This document shows positions 9,584 through 18,900 of a stretch of DNA of 64,000 bases, piece after piece (within the stretch, counting starts at the first letter, position 1; each line of letters starts with the position of its first letter). The notes under the pieces are model-generated. The model ran no database searches. It saw only the letters and a list, made by a program, of their open reading frames with translations, and was not told the DNA's origin. The stretch lies in the NCBI GenBank assembly GCA_001769125.1, contig MEOG01000090.1, positions 1 to 64,000 on the forward strand, given 5' to 3'. This stretch comes from Bacteroidetes bacterium GWF2_35_48. Its GTDB lineage: Bacteria > Bacteroidota > Bacteroidia > Bacteroidales > GWF2-35-48. A program made the translations under genes and the position numbers.

Positions 9584-10044
9584 AGAGTTGGATTTACTCT
9601 GAAAAGCATAATATAAACCTCCAGTTTGCGCTCGTCTACGAGTAATGCTTTGTGAGGAGGAGATGCGTGCGCTTGTTGGTTTGTTGGATATCGAATATTG
9701 AGCGTTGGATGTTGGATATTGAGCGTTAAAAAATAAATAATCAATAATCAACACCATGCCTACAGCAGGCAGGTCAAATAACCAATGATCAACAGGCTTT
9801 CTGTTGTTGAATATTGAATATTAAATGTTAAATGTTGAGCGTTAAGCGTTAAAAATCAACCTCAAATAATCAATAGGGTTTCTGTACTTGTTCGTTTAAA
9901 GGAAATGCGTTGTAGGGAGGCTACGAGTGCGTTTGTTTTTGTTTTTTTGGTTCAAAAATTGTCTATTCTCGTACTCGTCCGCTAGCTTGTTTGCCTGAGA
10001 TGACCACTATATTTAAGAATGAGTGCTGAAAAAATGAGTGCCCA
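9584..10044. repeat. Gene-free, repeat-rich spacer (461 bp)
   Basis: No gene. It holds several degenerate repeats of kinds that recur in this accessory stretch: GATATTGAGCGTTGGATGTT-type heptamer runs (9684-9730 and 9800-9860, also 12350-12400); an imperfect repeat pair around 9647-9690 and 9905-9945 sharing TTTGT and GGAGG blocks followed by GTGCG; an ACTCGTCCGC...TTTGCC block at about 9970-9996 that reappears near 12283-12312; and a TGCCT...AGGCA hairpin at 9758-9772. Repeats of this kind suggest past insertions or recombination. Confidence 0.7.
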
Positions 10045-10422
10045 CTATAGTATTAGTTCTAATCCTGAAATTCTTATGAAGTGTTTCTTATTAAGAGTAG
10101 CCAACCTCAAATTATAAGTTTTGGCTGTAGCTGCAATCCAAATATCTGCTATGTCTATAAGTTTGTTTTTCCCTTTCAAATCAATATATATTTCGATAGC
10201 AGTAGCAGAACAACTTTTATCAAAGGGTATAACAGTTATGTTATTATATAATTCGTTCCAAAATTGATTATATGACTTTTTGTTGCCTAAACCAATTTCA
10301 TAATGAGTAACAGATGATATGCAAAATTCAGACTCTATCTCAATTAACTTATGAAACATTGTTTTTTCTTTATTTTGCTTCCGAAAAAGATCAATCAAAA
10401 TTGAAGAATCCAGCAAAATCAT
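10045..10422 (-). CDS. VapC-family PIN-domain toxin
   Basis: 125-residue PIN-domain protein. It starts MILLDSSILIDLFR, giving the first catalytic Asp at position 5. Glu in THYEIGLG, Asp in DIADIWIAATA and the following ATLNKKHF strand supply the remaining active-site acids and the family pattern. As a VapC it would be an RNA endonuclease held in check by the product of the upstream gene, whose stop codon it overlaps by 4 bp (10419-10422). Full length for the family and apparently intact. It is downstream in a two-gene operon with its own consensus promoter, inside a repeat-rich region. Confidence 0.88.
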   Translation of the reverse strand: MILLDSSILIDLFRKQNKEKTMFHKLIEIESEFCISSVTHYEIGLGNKKSYNQFWNELYNNITVIPFDKSCSATAIEIYIDLKGKNKLIDIADIWIAATAKTYNLRLATLNKKHFIRISGLELIL

Positions 10423-10652
10423 ATAAGCCTTGTTTTATTTATATGGTTTCTTATTTCAATATATTCTGCATATTCTGCATTTGTCCAGGTGGGCGCAGAA
10501 AGTATTATTTCTTTTAATTTTTTTTTATTGTTTTTCTTTTTTAAAGATAATTGACTTTGTAGGGCAGAATATAATTTTTCAATCTCCTGCACCGGCAACT
10601 GATGTATCATATTGAGAATTTGATTGTACTCAACATTTATTTTTAGTTCCAT
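10419..10652 (-). CDS. Antitoxin partner of the VapC toxin
   Basis: 77-residue charged protein. The N-terminal half (ELKINVEYNQILNMIHQLP) is predicted helical. The C-terminal half has a KKKNNKKK stretch and then a KEIILSAPTWTNAEYAEYIEIR segment of the type often found in Bacteroidota proteins encoded directly before PIN toxins. No ribbon-helix-helix or AbrB-type DNA-binding fold is evident. The overlapping stop and start with the toxin and a consensus promoter 39-70 bp upstream support a toxin-antitoxin operon. The function is inferred from context. Confidence 0.75.
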   Translation of the reverse strand: MELKINVEYNQILNMIHQLPVQEIEKLYSALQSQLSLKKKNNKKKLKEIILSAPTWTNAEYAEYIEIRNHINKTRLI

Positions 10653-10690
10653 TGTTTAAAGTATTGTACCCGTTTCTGATTAATTTGAAA

Positions 10691-10722
10691 CAAAGATATT
10701 GAGATTTTTGAAAAACACAAAA
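10691..10722 (-). promoter_or_regulatory. Consensus promoter for the VapC operon
   Basis: On the minus strand TTTG (10721-10718) is followed after exactly 19 bp by TATCTTTG (10698-10691), a full match to TTTG-N19-TAnnTTTG. The antitoxin ATG is at 10652, giving a leader of roughly 30 nt. Confidence 0.7.
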
Positions 10723-10876
10723 CCACCCTCCATTCGCTCTCGTCCATTTGTAAAGTACCGCCCTCCCGTAATTGAATATTGAGATTGTCTGCGCTGATAA
10801 ACCCTGTTTGCCCTCTTTGATGCAACAACGAGAACGACCCCTGGGTAAATATGTAAAAAATTAATCGCCTCAAATT

Positions 10877-12094
10877 TTAATATAAAAATCCAAACAGCCA
10901 AAGAGGTAGCGTATTTACAAAGCCTGTTTCTATGTCATCCTGTACAATAAAAGAGTTTGGTAAATCTTTAATTTGCTTTTGTTTTTTATTTTTTCCTCCC
11001 ACTTCAAAAATATATTTTTTATCTACTAAAAAATCACCGGATTTTGGATATGAAACTTTATTCGTTTGTTTTACCTGATTGTAGAAAAAGGTTTCACGTA
11101 CAGTGCCAATCTCAGTTTCGTTGCTTCGCATGGCTTCCATAATATCGGGATTATTCAGATAAATTTTATCGGGTTTCTGCAATATTTTGTTACCATTACC
11201 GGCAGTACCGAGCATTTGAATAAGCTCTGCATTTTCAAGTAATATTAAATATTTATATAAAGTTCTGATATCTGCAATATTTAATAAACCGCCTATGCTT
11301 GTAAAATTTGGAGTGTAAGGAACCGTGCATGCAAGTACAGAAAAAAGTTTTTTGAGTTTGCCAATCGTTTCATAATTAATATCAGTAACAAAAGGAATAT
11401 CAACCTCAAGAATTACATTGATGATATTTTTTATCTTTTGAAAATACTGAGATGGGTCTTCATTGTAAAAAGGGTAGTGTCCATGATGAAGATAGCTTTT
11501 AAAATGGGGTAATACTTTTATTTTTTTTGATATATTTTTACTTACAGAAACAGGGTTACTGATTATTTCCTGAATTGTCAGCAGGGGAAACTTACTGATA
11601 TTATTGTATTCAAGATATTCTCTGAAGGAAAGACCATTTAAAAGGTAAGAGCTTTTTCTTCTGCTTAAATCTCCATTTCCTTTGTATAGCTGAATTACAG
11701 ATGAGCCTGAATAAATCACTTTCAACTCGGGAAGCCTGTCGTAAACATTTTTAAACTCAGAAGACCAGTCGTGTTGTTTTTGTTTTGCAGGATATTTGTG
11801 TGCCTCATCAAGAAATAAAAATAAACCACCGTATTTATAAAATGTTTCTGCGGTTTCTAAGATAGAATGATTGAAAAAATAGGGGTCGTCAAGTGATGCG
11901 TAAAGGACAGATTGCTGATTTTTTTCCCAAACAGCAAAAGCTCTTTGCAGCATTATTGTTGTTTTTCCTACACCTCTGGCGCCTTTGATTTCAATTAATC
12001 GCTGTTTCCAGTTTATCTTATGATAGAGGCTTCTGCTAAAATTTAAATTAACAGCATCAATAAGCCTGTTGCTGGTTTCAAAAAGAGTTTGCAT
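10877..12094 (-). CDS. AAA-type ATPase with DUF4143 C-terminal domain
   Basis: 405-residue protein of the ATP-binding/DUF4143 family common in bacterial accessory regions. A Walker A motif GARGVGKT occupies residues 38-45 and a Walker B motif LFLFLDEAHK about 91-100, followed by a sensor-like VIYSGSS at 127-132. The C-terminal half (about 215-345) contains the DUF4143 pattern, including ENAELIQML, and ends with a short VGGK-containing nuclease-like strand segment. The family is widespread and repeatedly linked with mobile or repetitive regions, but its biochemical role is not established. The gene stands alone, flanked by related direct repeats (10772-10799 and 12464-12491) and preceded by a striking array of four palindromes. 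It looks intact. Confidence 0.88.
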   Translation of the reverse strand: MQTLFETSNRLIDAVNLNFSRSLYHKINWKQRLIEIKGARGVGKTTIMLQRAFAVWEKNQQSVLYASLDDPYFFNHSILETAETFYKYGGLFLFLDEAHKYPAKQKQHDWSSEFKNVYDRLPELKVIYSGSSVIQLYKGNGDLSRRKSSYLLNGLSFREYLEYNNISKFPLLTIQEIISNPVSVSKNISKKIKVLPHFKSYLHHGHYPFYNEDPSQYFQKIKNIINVILEVDIPFVTDINYETIGKLKKLFSVLACTVPYTPNFTSIGGLLNIADIRTLYKYLILLENAELIQMLGTAGNGNKILQKPDKIYLNNPDIMEAMRSNETEIGTVRETFFYNQVKQTNKVSYPKSGDFLVDKKYIFEVGGKNKKQKQIKDLPNSFIVQDDIETGFVNTLPLWLFGFLY

Positions 12095-12109
12095 AAATCA
12101 AAATTTTTA

Positions 12110-12117
12110 CAAATATA
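12110..12117 (-). promoter_or_regulatory. -7 element of the DUF4143 ATPase gene
   Basis: On the minus strand this reads TATATTTG, a match to TAnnTTTG, 15 bp before the ATG at 12094. The -33 position (about 12137-12140) has no TTTG. Instead it falls within the first palindrome of the adjacent array, so promoter use is likely to depend on whatever binds there. Confidence 0.55.
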
Positions 12118-12126
12118 CATATTTTT

Positions 12127-12237
12127 TGTAATATATTACATGTTTAATTAAATTTTAATGTAATTGATTACGTATTATATTTAAAAATTATGTAATGCAT
12201 TACATGTTTTCTTTAAAATTTATGGAATTTATTACAT
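12127..12237. promoter_or_regulatory. Four palindromic sites at 32-bp spacing (probable operator array)
   Basis: Four copies of TGTAAT-NN-ATTACA begin at 12127, 12159, 12191 and 12223, so every step is exactly 32 bp, about three helical turns. Copy 1 (TGTAATATATTACA) and copy 3 (ATGTAATGCATTACAT, 12190-12205) are perfect palindromes; copies 2 and 4 have one or two mismatches. The intervening bases are AT-rich and only loosely similar. The array starts 33 bp upstream of the ATPase start codon and its first copy covers the -33 promoter position. In-phase spacing fits cooperative binding of a dimeric regulator on one face of the helix. The binding protein is not identifiable in the window. Confidence 0.75.
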
Positions 12238-12566
12238 TTTTTAGTAAGAATATAAATATAAAATAACCAACAGGATTTACTATTCCCACACTCGTCCGCC
12301 TACCTATTTGCCCGCCTTGAGACGAGCGCGAACCTTATGATTTTGCGATGAATGTTGAATATTGGATATTGAGCGTTGGATGTTGAAAGTTAAATATTGT
12401 TCGTTAAAAAATAAACAACCAGCCTGCATGCTTCGGCTGGCAGGTAATCAACAGGAGTAATTGTTGAATATTGAAATTACCTGTGCTGATATCCGGAAAA
12501 ATCTGTAATTTACATCATAATTTGCATGTATGACCGATTGCATTTTTTCATTTCTGTAAGTATGCT
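12238..12566. repeat. Repeat-rich remainder of the 501-bp gene-free spacer
   Basis: No gene was found. After the palindrome array come an ACTCGTCCGC...TTTGCC block shared with about 9970-9996, a run of GGATATTGAGCGTTGGATG-like repeats (about 12350-12400) shared with 9684-9730, a CCTGC...GCAGG hairpin (about 12422-12444) and the right-hand copy of a 28-bp direct repeat (12464-12491) whose partner is at 10772-10799. Confidence 0.65.
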
Positions 12567-12574
12567 TATATTTG
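12567..12574 (+). promoter_or_regulatory. -7 element for the tricorn-type protease gene
   Basis: TATATTTG, an exact TAnnTTTG match, 22 bp before the ATG at 12596. The -33 position reads TTTT rather than TTTG. Confidence 0.5.
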
Positions 12575-12595
12575 AAAAAAATAAATTTCAAAATT

Positions 12596-15500
12596 ATGAA
12601 ACAGATGCATGTATTGTTTTCAGCACTTTTAATTTTTACAGTAAGTTTTGTCTTTGCCCAACAGGAAACAAAGTTGTTGCGTTTTCCAGCGGTTCATGGA
12701 AGTCAGGTGGTTTTTACGTATGCAGGAGATTTATATACGGTTGCACGCACCGGAGGAGTTGCCCGAAAACTTACAAATGACGAGGGGTTTGAAATGTTCG
12801 CTAAATTCTCTCCCGATGGTAAACAAATTGCTTTCACCGGGCAGTATGACGGCAACACCGAGATTTACGTGATGCCATCTGAAGGCGGAGTTCCGAAACG
12901 CTTAACTATTACAGCAACACTGAATCGTGATGATATTTCCGATCGCATGGGCCCTAACAATATTGTTACAACATGGACTCCCGATGGTAAAAATATTCTG
13001 TACCGTTCACGCAAACAATCGTTCAATGATTTTGTTGGGCAACTTTTCAAAGTATCTGCTGATGGAGGAATGTCCGAAGAAGTACCCTTGTCTTCAGGAG
13101 GATTTTGTTCGTTCTCCCCAGATGGAAAAAAGCTTGCATTCAATCGTGTTTTCAGAGAATTCCGCACATGGAAATATTATAAAGGAGGAATGGCTGACGA
13201 TGTTCGCATCTACGATTATGAAACAAAAAAGATAGAAAACATTACGAATAACAATGCGCAGGATATTTTCCCTATGTGGGCAAGCGATGAAATTTATTTT
13301 CTATCTGACAGAGACAGAATCATGAATCTTTTTTGCTACAATGTGAAAATAAAAACTACAACAAAAGTTACAGATTTTAAAGAATACGACATTAAATTTC
13401 CTTCACTCGGAAACGATGCTATTGCATTTGAAAACGGCGGCAGCATTTATCTTTTTGATTTAAAAACAAAACAAAGCACAAAAATTTCAGTTCAGATTAT
13501 TGATGATTTTACAGGCAGCAGAAATGAGCTGAAAGATGCATCAAAAAATATTAATACCGCAACAATATCGCCTGACGGAAGCCGCCTTCTTTTTGGAGCA
13601 AGAGGAGATATCTTCACTGTTCCTGCAAAAACCGGAATTACCAGAAATTTAACTAAAAGCAGCAATGCGCACGAACGTAATCCTGTATGGTCGCCCGATG
13701 GAAAATGGATTGCCTTTATTTCAGATATGAATGGAGAATTTGAAATCTATATTCAGAAACAAGATGGCAGTGAGAAACCTATTCAGTTAACAAAAAATGC
13801 AGATACTTATAAATACACAATCCGCTGGTCGCCCGACTCAAAAAAAATTCTCTGGAACGATAAAATGCTTCGTCTGCAATATGTAGATATAGAGACAAAA
13901 GAAGTTGTTGTAGTTGACAAAAACGATGTTTGGGAATACAATCATTTCAACTGGTCGCCCGACAGTAAATGGATAACATTTGCAAGACCCGAAGAAAACG
14001 GAATGAACAGAATCTGGCTCTATAACGTAACTTCCAAAGATTTGTTTCCTGTAACAGATAATTGGTACGAATCTGAAAGCCCTTTATTTAGTGATGATGG
14101 CACGCTTCTTTTCTTTGTTTCTGCCCGTGACTTTGATCCGGTTTACAGTTCTACTGAATGGAATCATGCATATACAGATATGAGCCGAATCTATTTTGTT
14201 ACTTTATCAAAGAAAACAAAATCGCCCTTTGAGCCCGAAAACAATGAAGTAAAAATATCTGATCAGGAAGAGAAAAAAAATGAAGAAAAACAGGACAAGG
14301 GGAAAGCAAAAAATAAAGAAACAAAAGAAGAAAAAACCGATGAAAAGAAAATCAATGTAGTGGTAGATAAAGATGGAATTATTGACAGAATCGGTGTTTT
14401 GCCTGTGAAAACTTCCAATTACTTTTTCCTGAATGCTATCGGAACAAATCTTTATTATTATGAAAGACCGTTCAATGGTTCTATGAATATAAAAATGTAT
14501 AATCTGAAAGATAAAAAAGAAACGGTTCTCGGAGAATACATTTACAATATTTCAGCAGATAAGAAAAAAATGATGGTGCAGAAAGCCGGAAAATATTATA
14601 TTATAGATATTCCAAAAGATGAAATTAAAGTAAAAGAAGCTGTAGACCTAAGCGGCATGAAGGTATGGGTAAATTATAAAGAAGAATGGAAACAAATTTA
14701 TAATGAAAGTTGGAGGCAAATGAGAGATTTCTTTTATGTTTCAAACATGCACGGTCTCGATTGGAAAGCCATGCATAAAAAATACGATGCCCTCCTACCC
14801 TATGTTAACAACAGAAATGATTTGAATTATATAATTGGAGAATTAATCGGGGAGCTAAATGTAGGTCATGCTTATGTAGGTGGCGGAGATAAAATATCTC
14901 CCGAAAAAATATCATTAGGATTGCTTGGCGCAAAAGTCAGCAAACACGCTTCGGGATTTTTCAAAATTGAAAAAATTCAGAAAGGTCAAAACTGGGATAA
15001 TACACTGCGCTCTCCTCTTACAGAGATTGGAGTTTCAGTTAAAGAAGGAGATTATATTATTGCTGTAAACGGCGTATCTGCTAAAGACCTGAATGATGTA
15101 TCAGAAGCCTTTATTGGCATGGCAGACAAACAAACTGAATTAACAGTAAACAGCAGTCCTTCTGAAGCAGGAGCAGTGAAATCAATCATTATCCCGGTAA
15201 ATAATGAAGCAAATATTTATTATTACAACTGGGTTCAAAAAAATATTGAAAAAGTAGACAAAGCGACCAATGATCAGGTTGGATACATTCATATTCCAAA
15301 CATGATGCAGGAAGGATTGAATGAGTTTGCAAAATATTTTTATCCGCAACTAAAGAAAAAAGCATTGATTATTGATGACCGTGGTAATGGCGGAGGCAAT
15401 GTCTCTCCGATGATTATTGAACGACTTATGCGAGAAATTACACGCGCCAACATTTCACGCAATGTAAATACCGTAAGCCACACTCCGCGCCAGGCAATGC

Positions 15501-15880
15501 CAGGACCAAAAATACTGCTCATCAATCAGTATTCTGCTTCAGACGGAGATTTATTTCCTTTCGGATTTAAAAAACATCAAATAGGAAAAGTAATCGGAGT
15601 GCGCTCGTGGGGCGGTGTTGTGGGAATAAGAGGCAGTCTTCCCTTTATTGATGGTGGCTATCTGAATCGACCCGAATTTGCTTCCTATTCTTCTGAAAAA
15701 AGTGAATGGATTATTGAAGGTTATGGAGTAGACCCTGACATAATAATTGATAATGATCCTGCAAGAGAATTTGAAGGGGAAGATGCGCAGCTAAACAAAG
15801 CGATTGAAGTTATACTTGAAGAGTTGAAAAACTATAAGGAATTACCACCCGTACCGCCTGCTCCAGATAAAACGAAATAA
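12596..15880 (+). CDS. Tricorn-type S41 peptidase, exported
   Basis: About 1094 residues from the ATG at 12596. An upstream in-frame TTG at 12572 was rejected because it overlaps the promoter motif and would bury the signal peptide. Parts in order: signal peptide (to about residue 22); two WD40/PD40-like propellers (about 30-540) with repeated SPDGK/SPDSK strands; a lysine/glutamate-rich insert (about 550-590); a helical cap region; a PDZ domain (about 780-880); and an S41 serine protease domain. NVGHAYV (about residue 760) supplies the His of the active site and NQYSASDGD (about 978-986) the nucleophilic Ser, as in tricorn. Such enzymes degrade peptides, here probably in the periplasm. The gene converges on a giant surface-protein gene, separated by a shared terminator. 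Confidence 0.92.
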   Translation: MKQMHVLFSALLIFTVSFVFAQQETKLLRFPAVHGSQVVFTYAGDLYTVARTGGVARKLTNDEGFEMFAKFSPDGKQIAFTGQYDGNTEIYVMPSEGGVPKRLTITATLNRDDISDRMGPNNIVTTWTPDGKNILYRSRKQSFNDFVGQLFKVSADGGMSEEVPLSSGGFCSFSPDGKKLAFNRVFREFRTWKYYKGGMADDVRIYDYETKKIENITNNNAQDIFPMWASDEIYFLSDRDRIMNLFCYNVKIKTTTKVTDFKEYDIKFPSLGNDAIAFENGGSIYLFDLKTKQSTKISVQIIDDFTGSRNELKDASKNINTATISPDGSRLLFGARGDIFTVPAKTGITRNLTKSSNAHERNPVWSPDGKWIAFISDMNGEFEIYIQKQDGSEKPIQLTKNADTYKYTIRWSPDSKKILWNDKMLRLQYVDIETKEVVVVDKNDVWEYNHFNWSPDSKWITFARPEENGMNRIWLYNVTSKDLFPVTDNWYESESPLFSDDGTLLFFVSARDFDPVYSSTEWNHAYTDMSRIYFVTLSKKTKSPFEPENNEVKISDQEEKKNEEKQDKGKAKNKETKEEKTDEKKINVVVDKDGIIDRIGVLPVKTSNYFFLNAIGTNLYYYERPFNGSMNIKMYNLKDKKETVLGEYIYNISADKKKMMVQKAGKYYIIDIPKDEIKVKEAVDLSGMKVWVNYKEEWKQIYNESWRQMRDFFYVSNMHGLDWKAMHKKYDALLPYVNNRNDLNYIIGELIGELNVGHAYVGGGDKISPEKISLGLLGAKVSKHASGFFKIEKIQKGQNWDNTLRSPLTEIGVSVKEGDYIIAVNGVSAKDLNDVSEAFIGMADKQTELTVNSSPSEAGAVKSIIIPVNNEANIYYYNWVQKNIEKVDKATNDQVGYIHIPNMMQEGLNEFAKYFYPQLKKKALIIDDRGNGGGNVSPMIIERLMREITRANISRNVNTVSHTPRQAMPGPKILLINQYSASDGDLFPFGFKKHQIGKVIGVRSWGGVVGIRGSLPFIDGGYLNRPEFASYSSEKSEWIIEGYGVDPDIIIDNDPAREFEGEDAQLNKAIEVILEELKNYKELPPVPPAPDKTK

Positions 15881-15886
15881 TAAAAA

Positions 15887-15914
15887 AAAGCCTTTCATTG
15901 AAAGGCTTTTTTTA
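15887..15914. terminator. Bidirectional intrinsic terminator
   Basis: AGCCTTTCATTGAAAGGCT (15889-15907) forms a stem flanked by a run of A on the left and T on the right. It therefore works for both the protease gene ending at 15880 and the converging gene ending at 15912. Confidence 0.9.
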
Positions 15915-18900
15915 TCGCAGAAGTGTTACTGTTCCTGCGGAAGTTTTTCCGTTTCCAATAAGGTCTTTGTAGAACAGAACCCAGGTATAAATTCCTGTTT
16001 TAGCCTTTTCTCCGGATGTTTTTCCATCCCATGTCTGATTATAATCTTTGGTTTCAAAAACCTTCATGCCCCATCGGTCGAAAACAATAAAATAGTAATT
16101 AGTTTCTGCGATTCCGGAACCATAAGGTTTAAAAAATTCATTAGATCCATCACCATCAGGAGAGAAAGCAGTAGGAACATATAATGAAAATTCATCTATA
16201 ATATTTACAGGAACGATTAAGGTATCAAGACAACCATGATTACTTATAACTACAAGTGCCACATTGTAGACGCCTTTTCCCGGAAACGTATGAATGGGAT
16301 TCCCAGTATATATTGAAGAATCGCCATCTCCAAAAATCCAGTAAGAAGATACATAATTATCAGAGATATTAAAAAACTGAAACTCCGGTCTTATTTCAGT
16401 AGTTACATCAGGTTGCGGGTAGAAGCGCGCATCAGGAAGCGGATATGCTTCAACCGGCGTTAAAAAAGCGATCGTTTTTCTGCAACCGAGAATAGATGTA
16501 ACCGTAAGCTGGACATAATAATTGCCCGGGTTTGTGTATGTATAAACCGGATTTTTTGCTTCAGAATAACCACCATCACCAAAGTTCCACTGATATCTCT
16601 GACCCTCGTTCAGGCTTTGTTCCGAAAAACTTATCGTATGCGGAACACATCCTGTAAAATTATCAAGAACCGGATTATTGGGCGGTTCCGGAAGCACATA
16701 AATCATAACAGAATCTGAAACAGATTGCGTTCCACAGCGGTCACTCAACGTAACTACATACATTTGGCTGTTTTCAGGAAAAACATCAAAAGGAGGCGCA
16801 ACCATTACGCCATTGCAAAGCAATTCATAAGGACCTCCATCCCCTCCCATTATTGTTGCTCTGATAACAGCCGCTTCTCCTTTACAAACAGTGTCTTTTA
16901 TGGTATAAACATCAAGAAATAAATCAGGATAAACAAAAACAGTAACACTATGTATTCCGCTTGTACAGCCAAAATTATCCGTTGCCGAAACCTGATAAAC
17001 AGTAGTAACAAGAGGAGAAACATTAATTGATTGTCCTGTTTGCGCAGTACCATCAGCTCCCTGCCAGAAATATGTATATGGATATGTACCGCCCAAAGCC
17101 TGTCCACTGATATCTGCCGAATCTCCTTTACAAATCCACTGATCACTTCCGGGAACCAAATGTATCGCTTCTGGCTGTGTTACAATAGCAGAAGCAGAAA
17201 CAATGCACAGGTTTTGATCAACAATAGTAACATGATAAACTCCCGCTGCAATATTTTCATTCTGTGCCTGAGTGCAACCATTTGACCAAGCAAAAGTATA
17301 AGCAGGAACACCACCCGAAATCGTAACACTTGCAAAACCATCAATCATTCCATGACATGATGCCGGAGTTGAAGATGCAGAAAGTGTTATCAGTGGTGGT
17401 TCCTGAATGGTAACAGTGCTTGATACCGTGCAATTATTTATATCGGTAATAATTACAGAATACGAACCTGCCGATAAGTTGAATGCTGTAGGTGTCGTCT
17501 GCCCGTTTATATCATTCCATTGATAAGAATATGGATAAGTTCCCCCTGTAACATGTGTTACAGCTTTACCGTCTCCTCCGCCAAAACAAGAAATATCATA
17601 AGGATCAAACACACAACTAATGCCTTGCGAAGGCTGTGTAAGCGTGATGGAATCAATTATAAAACAATCGTTGGCGTCTGTAACAGTAACAGAATAAAAA
17701 CCTGCAGGAAGGCTGCTCAAATCTTCTGTTGTTGCGCCATTTGACCACAAAAATGTATAAGTAGGCGTACCATTTCCAACAGTTAAATCTATCGCGCCAT
17801 TACTTCCGTTGTAACATAAAATATTTGTTCCCTGTAAATATCCAAGCATGGCAGAAGGTTCAGATATATTAACTGTGCTAGAAGAGGAACATCCACCGGT
17901 ATTCGTAAATGTAACATTATACATCCCGGGACACAGACCTGTTGCCGTAATTGTTGTCTGGAATGCGGGATCACTCCAGATGCACGACAAAGGCAAATGC
18001 GAAGTAGTAACGCCGGGAACAACTGTTGCTGTTCCATCACAGGCTTCGTTGCAAATAACATTTGTAAAAATAACTGCTGCCTGTGGAATGGGATTTACAT
18101 GAACCGTTTCGTTCCATGAATGAACACAGGCAATATCAGAAATCTGAAGGCTTATAATTTTATCTCCCTCAGAACCCCAGAAAAGCTCATACGGACCGGA
18201 ATCAGAACCGGAAACAATCGTTGCGCCGGAAAAATTCCAGACATAAGTAGCAGCAGGTCCTGAAAAACCATCAAATGTTACAATAACATGCTCATTGAAA
18301 CACGCGCTGTCTTTATTTGCATGAAATTGCGGATTAATAGCCGGAACAACCGTTATTATCATACTCATTACCGTATCCTGAAGACAGGGGTCGTTTACAG
18401 AAACAGAATATGTTGTTGTTGCATTTGGAGACACAACAATATTTGCAGTCGTGTCGCCAGTATTCCACAAATAACTAATCATTGTTGGATTATCAGCAAA
18501 CCCGGGATGCACCTGCGCATGCAGTGTAATACTGTCTCCCATACAAATTGTAGCATCATCATCAATATGACCGTTAAGCGTAAAATTATCATACAAAAAA
18601 ATTGTATCGCTAACCAAAGATTGATTACACTGGCAGCCATTAGCCACAGAAAAAATTATTGTTTCAACGCCCTCATCTAAATTATCAAACAAGCCATAAT
18701 AATACAATGTGTCATAAATCTGACCGGGTAAAATATTTATTGTTGTTGGTAACGGGGAATAATCAGTGCCTGATGCAGCCGTTCCTGTTATTATAAGATC
18801 AACCTGAACCGTATCAATTAAGCTTGTAGTATCGGCTCTTGCAAAAACATAGTAATTCATGCAGCCTTCATATAAATCGTGATCAGAACCAAGCATACTA

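Noticed and set aside
12127-12254. CRISPR-like regular spacing
   Set aside because: The repeated part is a 14-16 bp palindrome with 16-18 bp of AT-rich DNA between copies; there are only four units, no cas genes, and the spacers resemble each other. An operator array explains it better.
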